In this document: one piece after another, positions 1-7,446 of the stretch | Numbering within the stretch: the stretch's first letter is position 1 | Layout: each line of letters opens with the position of its first letter | DNA from: Zoogloea sp044344315 | GTDB taxonomy: Bacteria; Pseudomonadota; Gammaproteobacteria; Burkholderiales; Rhodocyclaceae | NCBI RefSeq assembly: GCF_044344315.1 | Contig: NZ_JBIJDC010000116.1 | Span: 1 to 15,009 of the forward strand | Direction: 5' to 3' | Length of the DNA: 15,009 nucleotides | Position numbers and translations under genes: made by a program | Notes under the pieces: generated by a model | The model's database searches: none | What the model saw: the letters and a program-made list of their open reading frames with translations, nothing else | What the model was told of the DNA's origin: nothing

Positions 1-27
1 ACCGGGGTGGCCGGGTCGCCTTTCTTG

Positions 28-57
28 CCTTCTTCTTTGGCGAAGCAAAGAAGAAGG
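28..57. repeat. Perfect inverted repeat, probably a dispersed intergenic repeat
   Basis: A 12-base stem (CCTTCTTCTTTG at 28-39, complement at 46-57) encloses a 6-base loop (GCGAAG). The core TTTGGCGAAGCAAAG resembles short repeats I recall scattered between genes in many beta- and gammaproteobacteria; that resemblance is from memory. The flanks (GTCGCC before, GTCGCCCGCCGGGGCGAA after) are also repeat-like, and GCCGGGGCGAA recurs at 64-74 and 136-146. No T-tract follows on either strand, so it is not a classical intrinsic terminator. The rest of 1-226 shows no credible gene. Confidence 0.55.
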
Positions 58-226
58 TCGCCCGCCGGGGCGAATTCCCGGCCAATGTAACGCCAAGCAA
101 CGGAAAGCCCGTAAGCAAGAGCTCAAGCCTTACCTGCCGGGGCGAAAACGCTTTCCACAAACGCGAGCATAGCCAATGAACTCGACCCCACGGGCCCTCC
201 AATCAGCCCCGGAGGCAACTTCGAAT

Positions 227-248
227 GGCCCAATCAAGTGATCGGGCC
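227..248 (-). terminator. Hairpin after ubiD, possible transcript end
   Basis: GGCCCAATCA (227-236) pairs with TGATCGGGCC (239-248) with one G-T wobble. It lies 8 bases beyond the ubiD stop codon. There is no T-tract on the minus strand, so it could be a stabilising 3' hairpin or a weak terminator rather than a canonical one. Confidence 0.4.
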
Positions 249-256
249 CTGGCCGC

Positions 257-1729
257 TCAGAGCCCGAGCTCGCCCCACATGGCGTCCACCCGTTTCTTCA
301 CATCCGCGTCCATGACGATGGGCGTACCCCACTCGCGCTGGGTCTCGCCCGGCCATTTGTTGGTGGCGTCGAGGCCCATCTTCGAGCCCAGACCGGCCAC
401 CGGACTGGCGAAATCCAGGTAGTCGATGGGGGTGTTGTCCACCAGGGTGGTGTCGCGGGTGGCGTCCATGCGGGTGGTCAGGGCCCAGATCACTTCCTTC
501 CAGTCGCGGATGTTCACGTCGTCATCCACCACGATGATGAACTTGGTGTACATGAACTGGCGCAGGAAGCTCCAGATGCCGAACATCACGCGTTTAGCGT
601 GCCCCGGATACTGCTTCTTGATGCTCACCACAGCCAGTCGATAGGAGCAGCCCTCGGGGGGCAGGTAGAAGTCGACGATCTCGGTGAACTGCTTCTGCAG
701 CAGGGGCACGAAGACTTCGTTGAGGGCCACGCCGAGCATGGCCGGTTCGTCGGGCGGCTTGCCGGTGTAGGTGCTGTGGTAGATCGGATCGGGCCGGCTG
801 GTGATGCGCTCGATGGTGAACACCGGAAACTGCGACTGCTCGTTGTAGTAGCCAGTGTGGTCGCCATAAGGCCCCTCCAGGGCCATTTCGCCCGGATGGA
901 TCACGCCCTCGAGCACGATCTCGGCCGACGCCGGCACCTGCAGATCGGAGCCGAGGCACTTGACCAGCTCGGTCTTGGCGCCGCGCAACAGGCCGGCAAA
1001 CTGGTATTCGGAGAGGGAGTCAGGTACCGGCGTAACGGCACCGAGGATGGTGGCTGGGTCGCAGCCCAGCACCACCGCCACCGGGAAGGGCTTGCCCGGG
1101 TTGGCCTTCTGGAACTCGAGAAAATCCAGCGCACCGCCCCGGTGGGCCAGCCAACGCATGATCACCTTGTTGGGGCCGAGCACCTGCTGGCGGTAGATGC
1201 CCAGGTTCTGACGGGTCTTGGTGGGCCCGCGGGTCACCACCAGCCCCCAGGTGATCAGGGGTGCCACGTCGCCGGGCCAGCAGTGCTGGATGGGCAGACT
1301 GGCCAGATCCACGTCCTTGCCCTCCTTTACCACCTGCTGGCACGGGGCCGACGACACCACCTTGGGCGACATGTTGAGCACCTGGCGGAACACCGGCAGC
1401 TTGTCCCAGGCATCCTTCAGCCCCTTGGGCGGCTCCGGCTCCTTGAGGAAGGCCAGCAGCTTGCCCACCTCGCGCAGAGCGCCCTGCCAGTCGTCACCGC
1501 TCACCCCCATGCCCAGCGCCACCCGCTGCGGGGTACCGAAGAGGTTGGCCAGTACGGGCACGGAATGCCCCTTGGGCCGCTCGAAGAGAATCGCCGGGCC
1601 GCCGGCACGCAGCACCCGGTCGCAGATCTCGGTCATTTCCAGGTGAGGGTCGACCTCGACGGAAATCCGTTTGAGCTGGCCCAGACGTTCCAGTTGGAAG
1701 ATGAAGTCACGCAGGTCTGTATAGCGCAT
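257..1729 (-). CDS. ubiD: 4-hydroxy-3-polyprenylbenzoate decarboxylase UbiD
   Basis: The 490-residue protein is nearly the length of E. coli UbiD (497). UbiD removes the carboxyl group of 4-hydroxy-3-polyprenylbenzoate in ubiquinone synthesis, using prenylated FMN made by UbiX (not in this window) and a divalent metal. The active-site residues fall at the E. coli positions: N175 (metal) and I178-Y179-R180 within RQNLGIYR, R192-W193-L194, R197-G198, E241 (metal) and the proton donor D290 in EGPYGDHTGYY. The start MRYTDLRDFI matches the family's usual N-terminus, although no clear Shine-Dalgarno sequence precedes it. It lies 104 bases after tolC and behind a terminator, so it is probably transcribed separately or only by read-through. 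A different UbiD-family decarboxylase is possible but unlikely given the residue-by-residue match. Confidence 0.96.
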   Translation of the reverse strand: MRYTDLRDFIFQLERLGQLKRISVEVDPHLEMTEICDRVLRAGGPAILFERPKGHSVPVLANLFGTPQRVALGMGVSGDDWQGALREVGKLLAFLKEPEPPKGLKDAWDKLPVFRQVLNMSPKVVSSAPCQQVVKEGKDVDLASLPIQHCWPGDVAPLITWGLVVTRGPTKTRQNLGIYRQQVLGPNKVIMRWLAHRGGALDFLEFQKANPGKPFPVAVVLGCDPATILGAVTPVPDSLSEYQFAGLLRGAKTELVKCLGSDLQVPASAEIVLEGVIHPGEMALEGPYGDHTGYYNEQSQFPVFTIERITSRPDPIYHSTYTGKPPDEPAMLGVALNEVFVPLLQKQFTEIVDFYLPPEGCSYRLAVVSIKKQYPGHAKRVMFGIWSFLRQFMYTKFIIVVDDDVNIRDWKEVIWALTTRMDATRDTTLVDNTPIDYLDFASPVAGLGSKMGLDATNKWPGETQREWGTPIVMDADVKKRVDAMWGELGL

Positions 1730-1760
1730 GGGGCGACGAATTGAGTGAATCGAATGGATG

Positions 1761-1786
1761 AAAAGGAAAGGGCTGCAAAGCAGCCC
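1761..1786 (-). terminator. Intrinsic terminator of the pcm-rhodanese-tolC operon
   Basis: On the minus strand a perfect 7-base stem (GGGCTGC / GCAGCCC, loop TTT, 1786-1770) is followed by TTTCCTTTT (1769-1761). It lies 47 bases after the tolC stop and 32 bases before the ubiD start, so it separates the two genes. A second, weaker hairpin without a T-tract lies between it and the tolC stop. Confidence 0.8.
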
Positions 1787-1833
1787 CGTACCTTACCTGA
1801 ATCCGGCCCGCCGCAACCCGGCAGGCCCCGGTC

Positions 1834-3162
1834 TCAGTCGAGAAGTGCGTTGATGGCCTTGATATCGTCCTCCACCAGGGAGCCCGCAGCCGCCTTGAGC
1901 TTGAGCTGGGCCATCAGCGTGTCGTAGCGGGCCTTGGCGAGCTTCTGGCGGGTGTCGTAGAGCTGGCTCTGGGCATTGAGCACGTCGATGTTGATGCGCA
2001 CGCCCACATCGTAGCCGAGCTTGTTGGCGTCCAGGGCCGAGGCCGAGGACACCTGGGCGGCCTCGAAGGCCTTCACCTGGGCCAGCCCGCTGGTGACGCC
2101 GAGGTAGGCCTGGCGAGCATTCTGGGCCGAAGTACGGCGGGCGTTGTCGAGATCAGCCGCGGCCTTGTCGCGCAGGGCCGCAGCCTCGCGCACCCTGGAG
2201 CTGACGGCGCCGCCCTGGAAGACAGGCATGTTCAGTTGCAGCCCCACGACGGCAGAACGGGTGTCGGTATTGATGAAGTTGGCCAGGGCATTGGCCGTGG
2301 CACTGTTGCCATAGGAGGCCACCACATCGACGGTGGGCAGATGCCCGGCGCGGTTGCGTTCGACCTCGCGGCCGGCAATTTCGCCGGCAATCTGGGCGGC
2401 CTGCACCGACAGGTTGCTGCCCTCCGCGGCGCTCACCCAGGACTGGATGTCGGCCGGCTCGGGACGGCTCAGGGCCACGCCCTTGCGCAAGCCCTTGAGC
2501 GCATCCGGCTCCTTGCCCGTGAGCACCAGCAGGGCGTGGCGCTTGACGGCCAGATCGCTCTCGGCGGCAATCATCTGGGCCGACGACAGATCGGCGCGGG
2601 ACTGCGCCTCATGCACATCGGTGATGGTAACGGTGCCGACCTCGAAACTCTTCTTCGCCAGAGCCAGCTGCTGGGTGTTGGCCTCATAGAGGGCGCTGAC
2701 AGCGGCCAGGGTGTCCTGGGCGCCCAGCACGTCGAAATAGGCCTGGGCGGCGCGCAGGGTCAGGTCCTGCCGAGCCAGCTGATACTGGGCTTCGGACAGC
2801 GTGGTCTGCAGCTCGCCCTGCTTGTACTGGACCCAGTTCTGCCAGCGGAACAGGGGCTGGGTGAGCTGGGCCTGCCAGCCATTGCTGTTGTAGCCACGGG
2901 AAACGTCGGGGTTGAGGTGCTTGAGGGTGAGGTCGTTCCAGGTGGTGTTGCCCGTCACGGACAAGGAAGGCAGCAGCAGCGCCCGGCCCTGGGGCAGCTT
3001 CTCGAGACCGGCCTCGCGGGAGGCCCGGGCCGAGGCCAGGGCCGCATCGTAGGCCAAGGCATCGCGGTAAACCTGCTCCAGGTCTGCCGCCATCGCGCCC
3101 ACTGCCGTCAGGCCCGCAACCAATCCCAGTACAAGCGCCACAGGTCGCGCAATCCGTCTCAT
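1834..3162 (-). CDS. tolC: TolC-family outer-membrane efflux channel
   Basis: This is a 442-residue outer-membrane factor that gives RND and type I exporters an exit through the outer membrane. A signal peptide (basic MRRIARP, hydrophobic stretch to about residue 20, cleavage after AMA at 25) precedes two alanine- and glutamine-rich helical halves typical of TolC trimers. Examples are the segment around YQLARQDLTLRAAQAYFDVL and the C-terminal NAQSQLYDTRQKLAKARYDT. The start at 3162 is chosen because GGAG stands 7 bases upstream and the signal peptide begins there. An ATG at 3192 overlapping the rhodanese stop (ATGA) would add ten residues. The open frame reaches 3414, but that part overlaps the rhodanese gene and is not coding. 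It is the last gene of the pcm-rhodanese-tolC operon and the likely outer-membrane partner of the RND pump at 4292-8550, which lacks one. Confidence 0.93.
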   Translation of the reverse strand: MRRIARPVALVLGLVAGLTAVGAMAADLEQVYRDALAYDAALASARASREAGLEKLPQGRALLLPSLSVTGNTTWNDLTLKHLNPDVSRGYNSNGWQAQLTQPLFRWQNWVQYKQGELQTTLSEAQYQLARQDLTLRAAQAYFDVLGAQDTLAAVSALYEANTQQLALAKKSFEVGTVTITDVHEAQSRADLSSAQMIAAESDLAVKRHALLVLTGKEPDALKGLRKGVALSRPEPADIQSWVSAAEGSNLSVQAAQIAGEIAGREVERNRAGHLPTVDVVASYGNSATANALANFINTDTRSAVVGLQLNMPVFQGGAVSSRVREAAALRDKAAADLDNARRTSAQNARQAYLGVTSGLAQVKAFEAAQVSSASALDANKLGYDVGVRINIDVLNAQSQLYDTRQKLAKARYDTLMAQLKLKAAAGSLVEDDIKAINALLD

Positions 3163-3191
3163 CAGCTTCTCCGTCCGTTGGTTCGAGTGCA

Positions 3192-3515
3192 TCAGTACTG
3201 GGGCATGGACGGATCGACCTGCGCCGCCCACTGGGCCACCCCGCCGGCCAGGTTGATCAGGTTGGAAAAGCCCTGGCGCTCCAAGAACATCGCCACCTGC
3301 ATGCTGCGCCCGCCGTGATGGCAGATCACCACGATCTCGGCGTCCGGCTCGAGCTCCTGCACGCGCGCAGGCACGCTGGCCATGGGCATCGGGATCGAGC
3401 CGGGAATGGCGCAATGCTGAAACTCGAAGGGCTCGCGGACATCGAGCAGAACGGGGGCTGCGCGGCCCTCGTCCTTGAGCCAGGCGGCCAGCTCCGGGGG
3501 GGTGATCTGCTTCAT
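3192..3515 (-). CDS. Single-domain rhodanese-like sulfurtransferase
   Basis: This is a 107-residue single rhodanese domain with no signal peptide, so it is cytoplasmic. The active-site loop is CHHGGRS (65-71), with C65 expected to carry the persulfide. VLLDVREPFEF (22-32) and NLAGGVAQWA (88-97) are the other family signatures. The length is close to that of GlpE. It sits 12 bases after pcm and its stop overlaps an alternative tolC ATG, so the three genes are surely cotranscribed. The upstream GAG is a weak ribosome binding site, so translational coupling to pcm is likely. The sulfur acceptor cannot be read from the sequence. The loop fits a sulfurtransferase better than an arsenate reductase or phosphatase of the Cdc25 type. 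Confidence 0.93.
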   Translation of the reverse strand: MKQITPPELAAWLKDEGRAAPVLLDVREPFEFQHCAIPGSIPMPMASVPARVQELEPDAEIVVICHHGGRSMQVAMFLERQGFSNLINLAGGVAQWAAQVDPSMPQY

Positions 3516-3527
3516 GGACTCAATCGC

Positions 3528-4181
3528 TCAGAACTTGAACTCACTCTTGCGCGGTGCATTGCGCATCATGGGCACAGCGTTTTCAAAAATGGACTCGGTG
3601 CGGTACTGGCCTTCGGCCACGCAGGTGACCAGCTGGGCGGTCATCAGGCGCTCGTCACCGACGAAGGCAAACAGGCGACCACCGACCTTGACCTGCTGCA
3701 GCAGGGACTCGGGGATCTGGGGCACGCCGCCGGACACCACGATCAAGTCGTAGGGCGCGTTGCTGGGCCAACCACAGATCGCATCGCCCTCTTCGACGAT
3801 GACGTTCTCGACGCCGTAGCGCTTGAGGTTGTCATGGGCCATGTTGACCATGGCGGGCTCGATATCGACGGTGCGCACCCAGTCGGCCTTGGCGGCCATC
3901 AGGGCGGCGAAGTAACCGGAGCCGGCGCCGACTTCGAGCACCTTGTCGGAACGCTTGACCTGGATGGCCTGCAGGATCTTCCCTTCGATGACCGGCACCA
4001 GCATGCTGCCGCCATGACCAAGGGGGATTTCGGCCTCGGACAGGGCCAGCGACTTGTAGGCCTCCGGCACGAACTCCTCGCGGCGGATGCTCATCAGCAG
4101 GTCGAGCACGCCGAAGTCCAGCACCTCCCAGGGGCGGATCTGCTGCTCGACCATGTTGTACCGTGCTTGTTCGAAATTCAT
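3528..4181 (-). CDS. pcm: Protein-L-isoaspartate O-methyltransferase family protein
   Basis: This is a 217-residue class I SAM-dependent methyltransferase of the PCMT family. The SAM-binding motif VLEVGAGSGY is at 81-90, followed by the acidic strand end VRTVDIEPA (102-110) and EEGDA (130-134). The family repairs isoaspartyl residues in damaged proteins. The segment that is usually GQGQTISQP is GHGGSMLVP here (55-63), which departs from the canonical substrate-recognition loop, so repair activity is not certain. GGGAG about 7 bases before the ATG supports the start. It is the first gene of the pcm-rhodanese-tolC operon, with a 22-base palindrome just upstream. I recall the same order next to tolC in other betaproteobacteria. 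Confidence 0.88.
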   Translation of the reverse strand: MNFEQARYNMVEQQIRPWEVLDFGVLDLLMSIRREEFVPEAYKSLALSEAEIPLGHGGSMLVPVIEGKILQAIQVKRSDKVLEVGAGSGYFAALMAAKADWVRTVDIEPAMVNMAHDNLKRYGVENVIVEEGDAICGWPSNAPYDLIVVSGGVPQIPESLLQQVKVGGRLFAFVGDERLMTAQLVTCVAEGQYRTESIFENAVPMMRNAPRKSEFKF

Positions 4182-4198
4182 TGTGTGACTCCCGGGTA

Positions 4199-4220
4199 AA
4201 TATTAGCACATGCTAATATT
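4199..4220. promoter_or_regulatory. 22-base palindromic operator-like site upstream of pcm
   Basis: AATATTAGCA and its exact complement TGCTAATATT are separated by two bases. The site is AT-rich in GC-rich surroundings and lies 18 bases upstream of the pcm start. On the minus strand its downstream half reads TGCTAATAT, which resembles an extended -10 element, so a protein bound here would block the promoter. Size and symmetry fit a dimeric winged-helix repressor such as a MarR-family protein (inference). No regulator gene adjoins it in this window. Confidence 0.7.
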
Positions 4221-4291
4221 GGTGATCTGCATGCCTGAGCGATTGCCAAAAACTTTCGAATTTTAGCGTACTTGGGCACGGCTTAGATCAT

Positions 4292-7200
4292 TCACGTCGC
4301 CATCTTGCCCGGCTCGCGCTTCACCCGGTACCACGCGGCATACAAGGCCGGCACAAAGAGCAGGGTCAGCAGGGTGGCCACGATCAGCCCGCCCATGATG
4401 GCCACCGCCATCGGCCCGAAGAAGGCGCTGCGGGTCAGGGGAATCATGGCCAGCACCGCCGCCGCCGCCGTCAGGGCGATGGGGCGCAGGCGGCGTACGG
4501 CCGATTCGACGATGGCCTCCCACAGGCTCAGGCCCTTTTCCACGTCCTGCTCGATCTGGTCCACCAGGATCACCGAGTTGCGCATGATCATGCCGAACAG
4601 GGCGATGGTTCCCAGCATGGCCACGAAGCCGAAGGGCTTGTTGAAGAGCAACAGGAAGAGCACCACCCCGATCAGCCCCAGGGGCGCCGTCAACACCACC
4701 ATGGTGGTGCGCGAGAAGCTGCCCAGCTGCACCATCAGCACCGTGAGTACTACCGCCAGGAACAGCGGGAAGCCAGCGTTCACCGAGCTCTGACCCTTGG
4801 CACTCTCCTCCACCGCGCCACCGGTTTCGATGCGATAGCCGGCGGGCAGGCGGGCCCGGATGGGCTCCAGCAGCGGCAGCACCTGGGCGGTGACCGTGGG
4901 CGCCTGGATGCGGCCGTCGTAGATCTGGCCGCGCACCGAGATGCTGGGCTCACGGTTGCGGCGCCACACCAGGCCGTGCTCGTAAGCATGGCTCACCGTG
5001 GCCACTTGGCCGAGGGGCACCGACTTGCCCGCCCGGGTGGGGATGGACAGTTCGCTGATCAGCGACAGCTTGTCCCGCTCCACGGCGTCGGCCCGCAGCA
5101 CCACGTCGATGGACTCGATGCCCTCCCGGTAGCTGGTGGCAGCCAGGCCGCGCAGGGAGGTGTTGAGGAAGTTGGCCACATCCTGGGTGGTGATGCCGAG
5201 CAGGCGCGCCTTGTGTTGATCCACGTCCACCTTGAGCACCTTGGACTGCTCGTGCCAGTCCATCTGCACATCCGACAGGTTGGCGTTGCCGCGCATCACG
5301 CCGGCGATCTCCTCGGCGTACTGACGCACCGTGGGGATGTCCGGGCCGCTGATCCGGAATTGCACCGGAAAGCCCACCGGCGGACCGTTCTCGAGCCGGT
5401 TGATGCTGGCGCGCAGATTGGGGAAATCCTGCTTGAACAGGGTGATCATGCGCTCGCGCAGGGCCTCCCGGGCCGGCACGCTGTCGGTCAGGATCACGAA
5501 CTGGGCAAAATTGGCGGCCGGCAGCTGCTGGTCGAGGGGCAGATAGAAGCGCGGGCTACCGGTGCCCACATAGGCCACGTAGTTGGTGATGCCTTCCTCC
5601 TTGTTGAGGACGGCCTCCACCTTCTCGGCCTCGGCCTGGGTGGCCCGCAGGCTGGACCCTTCCGGCAGACGGAGGTCGATCAGCAGCTCGAGCCGCGTCG
5701 AGCTGGGGAAGAACTGCTGTTGCACCGAGCCGAAGCCCACCATGGCAACGACAAAGATGACCAGGGTGGTGCCGATGACCAGCCAACGCCGGCGCACGCA
5801 AGCATCCACCAGCGCGCGGAAACGGTTGTAGAAGGGGGTGCGGAAGACGGCATCCTCATCCCCTTCCAGAATGTGCGGGTCCCCCAGGCCGATACGGTCC
5901 TTGAAGGCATCCAGGCGCGGGAAACGGGTGGAGAACCAGCTCGCCTTCTTGGGCCCGCGGGGGTCGGGCAGCAGCACGTAGCCCAGGTAGGGCACTACCA
6001 CCACCGCAGCCAGCCACGAGGCCAGCAGGGCAATGGCGTTCACCTGGAAGATCGAGCGGGTGTATTCACCGGTGGACGACTGGGCGGTGGCGATGGGCAG
6101 AAAGCCCGCCACCGTGACCAGGGTGCCGGAGAGCATCGGGCCGGCCGTGCTGGTATAGGCAAAGGCAGCCGCCTTGGAGCGCTCCCAGCCCTGCTCCATC
6201 TTCACCAGCATCATCTCCACGGCGATGATGGCGTCGTCCACCAGCAGGCCGAGGGCCAGGATCAGCGCGCCCAGGGAGATCTTGTGCAGGCCCACATCGA
6301 ACAGGCGCATGCCGAAGAAGGTCACCCCCAGCACCAGCGGAATCGACAGGGCCACCACCAGGCCCGTGCGCAGGCCGAGGGAGAAGAAGCACACCACCAG
6401 CACGATAATCACCGCCTCCGCCAGGGAGTGCACGAATTCGCTGATGGAGCGTTGCACCGCCTCCGGCTGGCTGGCCACTTCAACCAGCTCCATGCCCACC
6501 GGCAAGCGCGCCTGGATGCTCGCCGTGGTGGTCTTGAGGTCGCGGCCGAGGGCAATGATGTCGCCCCCCTTGGCCATGGACACGCCCAACCCCAGGGCGT
6601 CCTGCCCCTGGAAGCGGAAGCGCGGCGCCGGCGGCTCGACAAATCCGCGGGCCACGGTGGCGATGTCGCCGATGCGAAACTCCCTGCCACCGGCCCGGAT
6701 GCGGGTCTCGCGGATCGCCTCAACCGTATCGTAGGCCCCGCTGGGGCGCAGGTAGATGCGTTCGTCGCGGGTCTCGAAATAGCCGCCCGGGGCCACCGCG
6801 TTCTGGCGCGCCAGGGCATCGGTCACCGTCTGCACGTCCAGCCCCAGGGTGGCCAGCTTGGTGTTCGACAGCTCCACATAGATGCGCTGCTCCTGCTCAC
6901 CGATCAGATCCACCTTGGCCACGCCGGACACCCGCAGCAGCTCGGCGCGGATGCGGTCGCTTTCGGCCTTCAGTTGCGCATAGTTGAAACCGTCGCCGGT
7001 CAGGGCGTAGATGTTGCCGAAGACATCGCCGAACTCGTCATTGAAGTACGGCCCGCGGATGCCGGCGGGCAGGTTGCCCTTGATGTCGCCGATCTTCTTG
7101 CGCACCTGGTAGAAGACTTCCGGCACTTCCTTGGCGGGCGTCGAATCCTTGGCGACGAAGAGCACGACGGATTCGCCAGGGCGCGAATAGCTGCGGATGG

Positions 7201-7444
7201 TGTCCACATAGGGCACTTCCTGCAGCTTCTTCTCGATACGGTCGGTGAGCTGCTCCTCCACCTCCCGGGCCGACGCGCCGGGCCAGTCGGTACGCACCAC
7301 CATCACCTTGAAGGTGAAGGGCGGATCTTCGGACTGGCCGAGCTTCTGGTAAGACAGCACGCCCACCAGGGCCAGGGCCACGATGAGGTAACGGACGAGA
7401 GGCTGGTGGCGCAGGGCCCATTCGGAGAGATTGAAACGCATCAC
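4292..7444 (-). CDS. RND-family (HAE1-type) inner-membrane efflux transporter
   Basis: At 1050 residues this has the usual length of AcrB-type proton-driven exporters. The first membrane helix is at about 16-35, then a porter loop, a helix bundle at about 340-495, a second helix near 555-575, a second porter loop, and a final bundle at about 890-1040. The paired aspartates of the proton relay are D403-D404 in GLLVDDAIIAVE. The position of AcrB K940 is arginine, R955, in GMIMRNSVILVD. Translation can begin at GTG 7444 or the following ATG 7441; GGGAG precedes both. It follows the adaptor gene with a 2-base gap. No outer-membrane gene is in this operon. The substrate cannot be told from sequence. 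Hydrophobic drugs or solvents are typical, and the lack of a metal-binding signature argues against CusA/CzcA types. Confidence 0.95.
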   Translation of the reverse strand: MMRFNLSEWALRHQPLVRYLIVALALVGVLSYQKLGQSEDPPFTFKVMVVRTDWPGASAREVEEQLTDRIEKKLQEVPYVDTIRSYSRPGESVVLFVAKDSTPAKEVPEVFYQVRKKIGDIKGNLPAGIRGPYFNDEFGDVFGNIYALTGDGFNYAQLKAESDRIRAELLRVSGVAKVDLIGEQEQRIYVELSNTKLATLGLDVQTVTDALARQNAVAPGGYFETRDERIYLRPSGAYDTVEAIRETRIRAGGREFRIGDIATVARGFVEPPAPRFRFQGQDALGLGVSMAKGGDIIALGRDLKTTTASIQARLPVGMELVEVASQPEAVQRSISEFVHSLAEAVIIVLVVCFFSLGLRTGLVVALSIPLVLGVTFFGMRLFDVGLHKISLGALILALGLLVDDAIIAVEMMLVKMEQGWERSKAAAFAYTSTAGPMLSGTLVTVAGFLPIATAQSSTGEYTRSIFQVNAIALLASWLAAVVVVPYLGYVLLPDPRGPKKASWFSTRFPRLDAFKDRIGLGDPHILEGDEDAVFRTPFYNRFRALVDACVRRRWLVIGTTLVIFVVAMVGFGSVQQQFFPSSTRLELLIDLRLPEGSSLRATQAEAEKVEAVLNKEEGITNYVAYVGTGSPRFYLPLDQQLPAANFAQFVILTDSVPAREALRERMITLFKQDFPNLRASINRLENGPPVGFPVQFRISGPDIPTVRQYAEEIAGVMRGNANLSDVQMDWHEQSKVLKVDVDQHKARLLGITTQDVANFLNTSLRGLAATSYREGIESIDVVLRADAVERDKLSLISELSIPTRAGKSVPLGQVATVSHAYEHGLVWRRNREPSISVRGQIYDGRIQAPTVTAQVLPLLEPIRARLPAGYRIETGGAVEESAKGQSSVNAGFPLFLAVVLTVLMVQLGSFSRTTMVVLTAPLGLIGVVLFLLLFNKPFGFVAMLGTIALFGMIMRNSVILVDQIEQDVEKGLSLWEAIVESAVRRLRPIALTAAAAVLAMIPLTRSAFFGPMAVAIMGGLIVATLLTLLFVPALYAAWYRVKREPGKMAT

Positions 7445-7446
7445 CC

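Noticed and set aside
599..1744. 381-codon plus-strand open frame opposite ubiD
   Set aside because: Antisense shadow with low-complexity composition and no recognisable domain. UbiD on the other strand is certain.
3163..3414. N-terminal extension of tolC to 3414
   Set aside because: The added residues are an out-of-frame reading of the rhodanese gene and would place the signal peptide internally. GGAG is at the 3162 start.
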